A stretch of DNA of 64,000 bases from an uncultured Bacteroidales bacterium. Its GTDB lineage: Bacteria; Bacteroidota; Bacteroidia; Bacteroidales; Paludibacteraceae. Under the pieces are notes generated by a model. The model saw only the letters and a list, made by a program, of their open reading frames with translations, was not told the DNA's origin and made no database searches. The stretch is from NCBI GenBank assembly GCA_946411385.1, contig CAMKDV010000009.1:1-64000 (forward strand). Direction: 5' to 3'. Position 1 is the first letter of the stretch, and each line of letters begins with the position of its first letter. The position numbers and the translations under genes were made by a program. Positions 20,782-28,390 of this stretch are shown here, piece after piece.

Positions 20782-21321
20782 ATGAAAGCAAAAGATTTTG
20801 AAAACATGTACCTCGCCAACGAGGCCAACCTCAGAAATATCCTAAAGAGCCACCGCATCTTCGATGAAGACCTCTTCCAGGACACCTGTCTCGAATTGTG
20901 TGAGTATGCCCAACACAACGACATCCAAAACTTCCCCGGAATCTTCATTGAGCGCTACAAAAAATTGCGCAAGCGCCAAGGTCAACGACAGCTCGACATC
21001 GTCCCCTACGACAACGCCCAACTTGCCGCTCTCGACATCATCGATGAAAGCCAAACTGAGGAAAAGTTAGACCGAAACGTCGATTGCTACTATGAACAAG
21101 GCCGCGACGGATACAAAGAACGCCTCCGCCAATTGCTCGATGACTTCTTAGCCCATCCACAGCCCGGCGAGCGCAACCACCGCCGTGCCTGCCGCGTCCT
21201 TCGATTGTACCTTGATGGCAAATCCGAACGTGAAATTTCTAATCGCTTACACATTTCGCATCAGGCTGTACATCAGTCTATTGTACGCATAGTTGCTCGT
21301 CTCAAAGTTGCCACCCTGTGA
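20782..21321 (+). CDS. RNA polymerase sigma-70-like (ECF-type) protein
   Basis: Region-2-like N-terminus and C-terminal HTH RACRVLRLYLDGKSEREISNRLHISHQAVHQSIVRIVARLK. Confidence 0.6.
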   Translation: MKAKDFENMYLANEANLRNILKSHRIFDEDLFQDTCLELCEYAQHNDIQNFPGIFIERYKKLRKRQGQRQLDIVPYDNAQLAALDIIDESQTEEKLDRNVDCYYEQGRDGYKERLRQLLDDFLAHPQPGERNHRRACRVLRLYLDGKSEREISNRLHISHQAVHQSIVRIVARLKVATL

Positions 21322-21637
21322 CATTATTATAGAGGGGCATCATTCCCAAACCACCTCTCCGGTTGTGCTCGAACGGCCAAGTCCGCTCGCACCCGGAAGG
21401 GAGTTGATCACCTTCCGTTATCGGTCCATTTCCAGCCCATTTCCACTCCGTTATCGGTCCGTTTAGCGGTCAACCTCGAGTAAACAACAAGTATAATTTA
21501 TCCCTCCCGACGGCATGGAGGAGCCTTCCCCCTCGGGACGCAAAATGAAATTTTGTGGACCGAAGAGTGGAGGCATGGTGAGCCCCGATGAGCGTGGAGC
21601 GCTCAGCCAATGCGAACCATTGCCGAACACGAATATT

Positions 21638-21913
21638 ATGGCCCACTGTAATCTCTTCCCCGGCATTGCCTCCGTTTCAGGCAAGATCGGCAAAGTTATC
21701 TTCAAGACTTTCACACGCTCCGACGGATCTTCCGTCACACGTGTCTATCCCGCCGATGGCTACACCCCGCGTCGCACAGCACCTTCCGAGCGAGAACTTG
21801 CCCAGCGCCAGCGTTTTGCCCGCATCGCCTCCGCTTTCGCCCAATGCCGCCGCAACGGAGACACCCGCCCCAAAAAGCTCCTCTGGGATGAACTCTCCCG
21901 CACCATCCAATAA
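21638..21913 (+). CDS. Small basic hypothetical protein
   Basis: MAHCNLFPGIASVSGKIGKVIFKTFTRSDGSSVTRVYP...; ATG preceded by an AT-rich leader. Confidence 0.5.
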   Translation: MAHCNLFPGIASVSGKIGKVIFKTFTRSDGSSVTRVYPADGYTPRRTAPSERELAQRQRFARIASAFAQCRRNGDTRPKKLLWDELSRTIQ

Positions 21914-21944
21914 AGCTCGCTCCAACCAAGCGTCGTTAATTTCA

Positions 21945-22065
21945 GGGCGATGTTATCGCCCGCACAACCCAAAGCCGCCTGTTGCTCTCGGCTGGTTGAG
22001 CTCGCGGCGTTAAATCGCCGCGCCTGCAACAAGCATCGTGCATTTCGCGCTTATGTTTAAGCGCG
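21945..22065. repeat. Cluster of three different perfect palindromes (21945-21961, 22003-22022, 22046-22065)
   Basis: GGGCGAT-GTT-ATCGCCC; CGCGGCG-TTAAAT-CGCCGCG; CGCGCTTA-TGTT-TAAGCGCG. Confidence 0.85.
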
Positions 22066-22160
22066 GGATATACGGCGCAAAAACAATGAGCAGCGCCTAA
22101 CCCTTAACTATTTTATTAACAACCTAAACCCCTCGTACGGTGCGAGGAAGGTCGTGTTCT

Positions 22161-22176
22161 CGCGGGTATTCCCGCG
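22161..22176. repeat. Palindrome CGCGGGTATTCCCGCG related to the repeats at 384-660
   Basis: tctcgcgggtattcccgcga matches the reverse complement of the 384-660 units. Confidence 0.75.
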
Positions 22177-22208
22177 AACCCCGACTGACTAAACAAAGCC
22201 GAATTACT

Positions 22209-22598
22209 ATGGCTAAAGTCGAATATGCAGACGCAATCAAAACCGTCAGCGGTGCAATGACCAAGATCAACAAAAAGTCGCCTCATGCGGCTGACCAGAA
22301 GATGGTGCTGGCTACCCACCGAACCGCTCCCACTACCAGCCCTAACTGTTCCCGCATCTTTCTCCGCGGTTTGAGTGCTGTCACCCGCACCACTCCCGTC
22401 ACGGCTGACGAGTTGGCTATCCGCGCCCGTTTCACGGCAGTAGGTCGAGCCGTAGCTGTTCGTGCCAAGAACATGAGCACCTACCAGACCGACTACGCTG
22501 CTTTCAAGGCGCAGAAAGATCTCCCCGGTGGCCGCAAGACTTTCAAGTCCTACTTGTGGCAGGTGTGCGGTGAGGCCTACGACGAGTCGCAAAGCTAA
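22209..22598 (+). CDS. Hypothetical protein
   Basis: MAKVEYADAIKTVSGAMTKINKKSPHAADQKMVLATHRTAPTTSPNCSRIFLRGL... Confidence 0.55.
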   Translation: MAKVEYADAIKTVSGAMTKINKKSPHAADQKMVLATHRTAPTTSPNCSRIFLRGLSAVTRTTPVTADELAIRARFTAVGRAVAVRAKNMSTYQTDYAAFKAQKDLPGGRKTFKSYLWQVCGEAYDESQS

Positions 22599-22671
22599 TC
22601 GTAACTGAAAGGTGAGAGGTGTCAGGCTTAGTCCCTTTCACTTTTCACCTTTCAATTTTCAATTTTCATCT

Positions 22672-22863
22672 ATGAAAGCCTTGATTTTGAAAATCATCGG
22701 GGCAGCCATTGCCCTGATGATTATCGGAGCAGCCACAGTGCTGACTTCGTGCAACGTCACCCGTACGATCACCACGACCTCCAGTAGCGTCCAACGCGGT
22801 GACACGACCATCATCATCCAATCGAAGACGATTGAGAGCTATGATGCCAGCAAGAAACTATAG
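22672..22863 (+). CDS. Small lipoprotein-like membrane peptide
   Basis: Hydrophobic N-terminus with ATVLTSC lipobox-like motif, then NVTRTITTTSSSVQRGDTTIIIQSKTIESYDASKKL. Confidence 0.5.
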   Translation: MKALILKIIGAAIALMIIGAATVLTSCNVTRTITTTSSSVQRGDTTIIIQSKTIESYDASKKL

Positions 22864-22895
22864 GACGCCGCGCTACAGGACGCAATAAACACAAC

Positions 22896-22919
22896 GAGGG
22901 CGTGCATGAGCACGCCCTC
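22896..22919. terminator. Perfect 10-bp hairpin between convergent genes
   Basis: GAGGGCGTGC-ATGA-GCACGCCCTC. Confidence 0.7.
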
Positions 22920-22943
22920 TGCTGGTAATATGTGATGGTGCGA

Positions 22944-23081
22944 TTAGAGCGAGATGCCCGGATCTGCGCCGCCACCGAAGCCTAATTCACCACCACCGGC
23001 AGGACTACCGGCTTGCATCATTGCATACGGCAGAATATCCGACACCAACATTTCAGGTTGCATATATTGTTTCTTTGTCAT
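22944..23081 (-). CDS. 45-aa Gly-rich peptide (putative secreted or modified peptide)
   Basis: MTKKQYMQPEMLVSDILPYAMMQAGSPAGGGELGFGGGADPGISL; AGGAGG upstream of ATG; 13 nt after the LRR gene. Confidence 0.55.
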   Translation of the reverse strand: MTKKQYMQPEMLVSDILPYAMMQAGSPAGGGELGFGGGADPGISL

Positions 23082-23094
23082 AGTTGTGTCCTCC

Positions 23095-26000
23095 TTATTT
23101 AATGATTTGACCCATAGCGTTATATTTCTCACCGTTGCGGATGATGTACAGCACACCGTTCTCAATTACTTTGACGCTTGCGGCATCCGAAGGCTGAGCA
23201 TCGATGTTCTCAACACCGGTAGCCGTATTGGTAGCCTCGATGATACGTGCCGGCATACCGCGGCGGATAGGTGCACCACTACCGAGCGACAAGGTGAAGT
23301 AAGCGCGGAACGGTTTGATGGTGCCCGCCGTATTCGGCCAGTACAGCTGGTTGTTCGGACCCAGGAAGAGCACACCGGCTCCGTCGGTTGCAGATGATTG
23401 TGCGGCAACAGCTTTAGGTACGTATGTACCAATCATGGTTACGCCGTTGTATGTAACACCTTCCGGCGCAGCACTATTAACAGTAACAGCCTCAAAGTTA
23501 AGTTGACTCAATGCCGTAGCGTTTTCATACTTTACGAAATACGGCTTGCCTGCTACGATCTCCGAAACAGGCATCAACGTGATCTGTAACTCGTCGCCAA
23601 TCACTTGGGCATTGCTGAACTCCTTGATCACCGCGCCATCCAGCGAGCTGTTGGCAATCTGCGAAGCTGTCATGCTAAACGGCAAGCACAACGTGTTGTA
23701 ATAGCCGTTACGTTGAACTGTACGAATGATGGATACATCTCTCGGCACACCATTGTCCCAGTCTGACAGGCTATTCGTAATAGTCTCAGCATCTGCATTG
23801 TCTCGCAAGCAGTTCTCACACGGTGTATCGAACGAGCCTGCCATTGTTCCGATACAATTTTCATTTTCGTCATACGCATCAAGTGTGTAGGTATATTGCT
23901 TACTCATATCAAGTCCGGTAAGCGTTACAGTAATATACTCCGGAGACGGTAACGATTTGTTCACTTTATAACGTAACGGAGCGGAAGAAGCTGAACCGCC
24001 AGACAAGATTGTTCCGTCATAAGAAATGATCAGAGTCATTTCAATTATACCATTCATAAAGAAACCAACACAATAACTGGAAACAGATTCCATTGACGCG
24101 AACGTGAATGAGATATCGTCCCCAACTTTTTCCACCGAAGGTTCGGCTTCTTCGCCAATATTCTCCGTTTGGAACAGCGCACGGATGGTCATATCTTTCG
24201 TGACAGTCAGGCTCTTCGGGTTATCTGTCGTGCCGTCCGACCACTGCTTGAATTCATATCCCTCATCAGGTGTTGCCGACAGTTCGATTTCTGTACCGGC
24301 TGTATAAGTACCTGTACCGGTTACTGTTCCATGACTGGCCAACGCCTTAACTGTGTATTTGCCCTCTATAGGGAGATAGTTGGTGAAGTAATTCCATCCG
24401 GAAGTTGATCTATATGTAGCGATGCTTGCAGCTGGAACATATACCGGTATATCAGGGTTGATGTTAACTTCCGTGCTATTTTCGTAATAATTTGAATATA
24501 TCGCATTTTCTCCAAGTTGCGGTGGCGTAACAGAGTGGCAAGAGATGCTTTCCAGACTCTTGCAGAAGATGATGCCATAGTGGTCAATCCGAGTAATAGT
24601 GGCCGGAATGTTAAGGTATTTCAAGTCCCAACAACTCCAGAGGGCTCCATCGCCAATTACTGCCACTTCATCCGGAAGAACAGTTGAATTAGACCCTTTG
24701 ACCAATATGTTGGTAGCAGTTTCGATGATGCCATTGCAATTGTCACGGCTGTCATATTTCGGGTTACCGGGATTAACAGAAATCGTATTGAATACGCAAC
24801 CGGCAAATGCAGAAGGATCAATACTTGTTACACTGGAGGGCAGTACAATATCTGTCAAAGCCTGGCAGTACTGGAAGCAATATCTTTCCAATTTTGTGAC
24901 GCTGTTAGGAATCTTGATGGCCTCCATCGTCCTCATGCTCGAAAATGCCCATTCTGCAATTGTACTTACGTCGTTCGGAATAACGGTTTCCTTACATCCT
25001 GCTATCAACGTGTTGGTGTTTGTTTTGATGATAGCATTACAATCGTTGCGGCTATCATACTTGGTGTTACCTTCTTCAACAACGATTTCTTCCAGCCCTA
25101 CACAGCCCTCCGTCGGACCAGATCCTATACTGGTAACTGCAGCAGGAATGGTGAGCGACTTCAATGCCCAATCATCAAAGAAGACTGAACCATCCAAAGT
25201 TGTCAGTGTGCTCGGCAGTGAAACTGATTCCATTAAGTCATTGCAAGCTATCGCTACGTAGCCAATACTCGTTACACCTTCAGGAATAACAACGGATTTC
25301 ATTTTCTTGAATTGATATATCGCATAATCGCCCAAACGGGTTAGACCGTCTGGTAACTCAATATGCTTAATATCGAAGCGGTAGTCTTTCCATGGAATAG
25401 TGTTTATGTTTTGTAGCGGATCGAATACAAAATCTGTCATAGCGCCATAACCGGCAATCTTCAATGTATCTCCCGTGCAGTTCACCGCCCAAAGCAGGTG
25501 GTCACCGCAACTACCACTGGCTGCTACGCCACAAGCAAAGGTGGGCATTACAGGTTCATCGCCTTGTCCTGGATCGGGATCTTGTTCTGGATCCAGTTCG
25601 ATGAAATTAGTGAAGCCATTCCAACCTGCTGTTGCCTCGTAGGTAGCTTTCGTGCCGGCAGGTACATATACGGGAATGGTCGTGCTGACGTTTTTGAATG
25701 TTCCATCAAAATTTGCGTTAACGGTAGGTGGTGCCGTAGCCAGACATGTGATGGATTCAAGACCGGAACAACCATCAAATGCCCTATTTCCTACATTTGT
25801 AACTCCGGCAGGAATCGTTATAGCAGTAAGTGTAGATTGACTACTGAAAGCATAATCCGCTATAGTTTTAACTTCATCAGGAATAACGGAACTCGGGAAT
25901 CCTGCTATCAATGTCAGAGTTAGCCAACGATTTTGAATAAGAGCGTTGCAGTTATCTCGGCTATCATACGTAGTATTACCATCCGCTACAACAAAACTCG

Positions 26001-26835
26001 TAAACGGACATCCGGTGAACGCTTCTGTACCGATTGAGGTCACAGTGGAGGGAATAGTGACAGAAGTGGCTAACCCTGTACAACCTTTGAATGCATTATA
26101 TTTTATTTCTGTTAGCCCCTCAGCAAAACTGATGGATGTTAACCCTGTACAGCCTTCGAACGCGCTTTCGCCAATGCTTGTAACACTTCCGGGTATACTG
26201 ATAGATGTCAAACCTCTTTGCTGAGAAAACACACGGTTACCAATCGAAGTTACACCATCAGGGATAACTGTGTTTTTGCAACCGGCAATCAACTTGTTGG
26301 TGGCAGTCTCAATGATAGCGTTGCAACTGTTGCGGCTGTCGTACACCGTGTTTCCTGCTTCTACAACCAATGAGGTCAAAGCTGAACATTCTGCTACGAC
26401 TTGCTCGCCTATGCTGGTGACAGCGGCAGGTATGGTCAGAGATGTCAGGTTCGGGCAGCGAATAAATGCAGCCTCACCGATGCTCGTTACGGTACTTGGA
26501 ATATCTATGGAAGTCATTTTTACTTCTCTGAAGGCATTACTCCCGATATGTGTAAGCCCATCAGGAAGAGTGACAGATTTGGGATAATAGTAACTTTTTA
26601 CCCAAGGAAGAGTTGAATATGCAGTGTAGTCTGTCATCACACCGGTACCGGTAATTACCAAGTCAAAGACATAGTTCATGGGGGTGCCCCAATCTTCATA
26701 CTCTCCCGTGATGGTCCACGTGAGGTTATCGCCGCAACTTCCGGTTTCTTGAAAAGGAACTTTTTCCCCCGTCGCATACATGCCTGCGGAGAACAGTAGC
26801 GCCGCAAGCAAAGTTAAGAGTTTGATTTTTCTCAT
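23095..26835 (-). CDS. BspA-like leucine-rich-repeat surface protein with an InlB-type repeat and T9SS-like C-terminal tail
   Basis: Multiple LRR_5 units (TSIGNRVFSQQRGLTSISIPGSVTSIGESAFEGCTGL...), GTYTAGTEIELSATPDEGYEFKQWSDGTT, C-terminal NGVLYIIRNGEKYNAMGQIIK. Confidence 0.9.
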   Translation of the reverse strand: MRKIKLLTLLAALLFSAGMYATGEKVPFQETGSCGDNLTWTITGEYEDWGTPMNYVFDLVITGTGVMTDYTAYSTLPWVKSYYYPKSVTLPDGLTHIGSNAFREVKMTSIDIPSTVTSIGEAAFIRCPNLTSLTIPAAVTSIGEQVVAECSALTSLVVEAGNTVYDSRNSCNAIIETATNKLIAGCKNTVIPDGVTSIGNRVFSQQRGLTSISIPGSVTSIGESAFEGCTGLTSISFAEGLTEIKYNAFKGCTGLATSVTIPSTVTSIGTEAFTGCPFTSFVVADGNTTYDSRDNCNALIQNRWLTLTLIAGFPSSVIPDEVKTIADYAFSSQSTLTAITIPAGVTNVGNRAFDGCSGLESITCLATAPPTVNANFDGTFKNVSTTIPVYVPAGTKATYEATAGWNGFTNFIELDPEQDPDPGQGDEPVMPTFACGVAASGSCGDHLLWAVNCTGDTLKIAGYGAMTDFVFDPLQNINTIPWKDYRFDIKHIELPDGLTRLGDYAIYQFKKMKSVVIPEGVTSIGYVAIACNDLMESVSLPSTLTTLDGSVFFDDWALKSLTIPAAVTSIGSGPTEGCVGLEEIVVEEGNTKYDSRNDCNAIIKTNTNTLIAGCKETVIPNDVSTIAEWAFSSMRTMEAIKIPNSVTKLERYCFQYCQALTDIVLPSSVTSIDPSAFAGCVFNTISVNPGNPKYDSRDNCNGIIETATNILVKGSNSTVLPDEVAVIGDGALWSCWDLKYLNIPATITRIDHYGIIFCKSLESISCHSVTPPQLGENAIYSNYYENSTEVNINPDIPVYVPAASIATYRSTSGWNYFTNYLPIEGKYTVKALASHGTVTGTGTYTAGTEIELSATPDEGYEFKQWSDGTTDNPKSLTVTKDMTIRALFQTENIGEEAEPSVEKVGDDISFTFASMESVSSYCVGFFMNGIIEMTLIISYDGTILSGGSASSAPLRYKVNKSLPSPEYITVTLTGLDMSKQYTYTLDAYDENENCIGTMAGSFDTPCENCLRDNADAETITNSLSDWDNGVPRDVSIIRTVQRNGYYNTLCLPFSMTASQIANSSLDGAVIKEFSNAQVIGDELQITLMPVSEIVAGKPYFVKYENATALSQLNFEAVTVNSAAPEGVTYNGVTMIGTYVPKAVAAQSSATDGAGVLFLGPNNQLYWPNTAGTIKPFRAYFTLSLGSGAPIRRGMPARIIEATNTATGVENIDAQPSDAASVKVIENGVLYIIRNGEKYNAMGQIIK

Positions 26836-26984
26836 AATGCTTGAAATTTTAAGTTAATATAAATAGTTAATTCGTTCAAGCGAATGGATAGTCCGGGGCT
26901 TTCCCACACCAAAATTTCACTCAAAGGTACTAAAAAAATCTGATTTACGCAAATAAATTTGCAAAAAAAATGATATATTATTCG

Positions 26985-27025
26985 AAAAATTTGCATTTTT
27001 CAGAAAAATTTCGTATCTTTGCACA
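26985..27025 (+). promoter_or_regulatory. Bacteroidetes-type promoter (-7 TATCTTTG)
   Basis: tttgcatttttcagaaaaatttcgtatctttgcac. Confidence 0.5.
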
Positions 27026-27094
27026 AAATTCAATTCTATCGGCGAAGTAAAATCACCCTTATACAAAATATAACTGAACTAAAAATAGGATACT

Positions 27095-28048
27095 ATGGAA
27101 ACAAAAGACCTGTACAAAGCAGCGGACAATCGCTACGACAACCCCATCTACACGTACTGCGGGAAGAGCGGCGTGCAGCTGCCGCGCCTCAGTCTGGGCT
27201 TCTGGCACAACTTCGGCAGCGTTGATCCCTACGAGCGCAGCCGCGCTATCACCCATTACGCCTTCGATCACGGCATCACCCATTTCGATCTGGCGAACAA
27301 CTACGGACCGGTCTACGGCAGCGCGGAGGAGACGATGGGCAGGCTGATGGATGACAGTTTTCGTCCGTACCGCGACGAGCTGTTCATCTCGACCAAAGCG
27401 GGCTACGACATGTGGCCGGGACCGTACGGCAACGGCGGTTCGCGCAAGTACCTGATGGCAAGTCTGGATCAGAGCCTCAGGCGCATGCATCTGGACTACG
27501 TGGACCTGTTCTACAGCCATCGCTATGACCCGAACACGCCCATTGAGGAGACGCTACAGGCGCTGGTGGACATCGTGCGCGCAGGCAAAGCACTATACAT
27601 AGGCATATCCAACTGGCCGCTGGACGAGTTGCGCAAAGCACACGCCTACCTCGCCGAGAGGGACACGCCACTGCTGATCTATCAGGGCAAAATGAACCGC
27701 CTCTACACCGAACATCTGGACAACGGATTGCTCGCCTTCTGCAAGCACCAGGGAATAGGCTACATCGCTTTCTCGCCGCTGGCACAAGGACTGCTTACCG
27801 ACCGCTACCGCGACGGCATACCTGCCGACTCGCGCATGGCGAAAGGCAAGTTCCTCCGCGCCGAACAAGTGACGGACGAGGTAAAGAATACGATAGCCCA
27901 GGTGCGCGTGGAAGCCGCAGAAAGGGGCATCACCACCGCGCAGCGCGCCTTAGGATGGCTGCTCGAACAGGACGGACTGACATCCGTGCTGGTAGGCGCG
28001 AGCAGCGTAGCACAGCTGCAGGACAACCTGGCGGCCATCATACGTTAA
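27095..28048 (+). CDS. Aldo/keto reductase (YghZ/glyceraldehyde-3-phosphate reductase-like)
   Basis: GVQLPRLSLGFWHNFG, HFDLANNYGPVYGSAEETMGRLM, YVDLFYSHRYDPNTPIEETLQAL. Confidence 0.92.
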   Translation: METKDLYKAADNRYDNPIYTYCGKSGVQLPRLSLGFWHNFGSVDPYERSRAITHYAFDHGITHFDLANNYGPVYGSAEETMGRLMDDSFRPYRDELFISTKAGYDMWPGPYGNGGSRKYLMASLDQSLRRMHLDYVDLFYSHRYDPNTPIEETLQALVDIVRAGKALYIGISNWPLDELRKAHAYLAERDTPLLIYQGKMNRLYTEHLDNGLLAFCKHQGIGYIAFSPLAQGLLTDRYRDGIPADSRMAKGKFLRAEQVTDEVKNTIAQVRVEAAERGITTAQRALGWLLEQDGLTSVLVGASSVAQLQDNLAAIIR

Positions 28049-28131
28049 GCTGTTAAACCGTTAAGACGTTAAACCGTTAAGCTGTTAAGCTGTTAAACCG
28101 TTAAGACGTTAAGCTGTTAAATTGTTAAACG
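28043..28131. repeat. Degenerate GTTAA(A/G)C(C/T) tandem repeat
   Basis: cgttaagctgttaaaccgttaagacgttaaaccgttaagctg... Confidence 0.85.
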
Positions 28132-28147
28132 GTAGAGACAAAAAGCA

Positions 28148-28180
28148 AGAAAGTCAGACGAGATTGTCTGACTTTCTTTT
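28148..28180 (+). terminator. Rho-independent terminator at the end of the host segment
   Basis: AAGAAAGTCAGAC-gagatt-GTCTGACTTTCTTTT. Confidence 0.8.
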
Positions 28181-28231
28181 GGTGTCCCCCGAGGGACTCG
28201 AACCCTCGACCCACTGATTAAGAGTCAGTTG
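28181..28231 (-). tRNA. 3' half of tRNA-Lys(CTT): prophage attachment-site remnant (attL)
   Basis: Minus strand: CAACTGACTCTTAATCAGTGGGTCGAGGGTTCGAGTCCCTCGGGGGACACC; anticodon arm and T arm intact, D arm and 5' acceptor missing. Confidence 0.8.
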
Positions 28232-28351
28232 ATAAGGAAAACAAGGTGCTGACATTGAGAAAGTTAGAAAGGCATATAGGAAAAGTTGCAAAGTAATTGC
28301 AAAGCATCCTGCTGCATTCCTACCCTAACGGCACTCTTTTCAAATATCTCT

Positions 28352-28371
28352 GCCCGGCTGAAATGCCGGGC
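28352..28371. terminator. Hairpin downstream of the EVE-nuclease gene
   Basis: GCCCGGC-tgaaat-GCCGGGC. Confidence 0.55.
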
Positions 28372-28390
28372 GTTGTTGTTTATATAATAG

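Noticed and set aside
22944-23081. Confident RiPP gene cluster
   Set aside because: No maturase, protease or transporter of RiPP type is adjacent; only the peptide itself is suggestive.
23095-26835. Repeated modules suggesting an RTX or collagen-like toxin
   Set aside because: The repeats are ordinary LRR_5/BspA units (SIGE.AF.GC..LTSI.IP..VTSIG), not Gly-Asp RTX or GXY.
28181-28231. Complete tRNA-Lys gene
   Set aside because: D arm and 5' acceptor strand are absent; sequence diverges immediately 5' of the anticodon stem.
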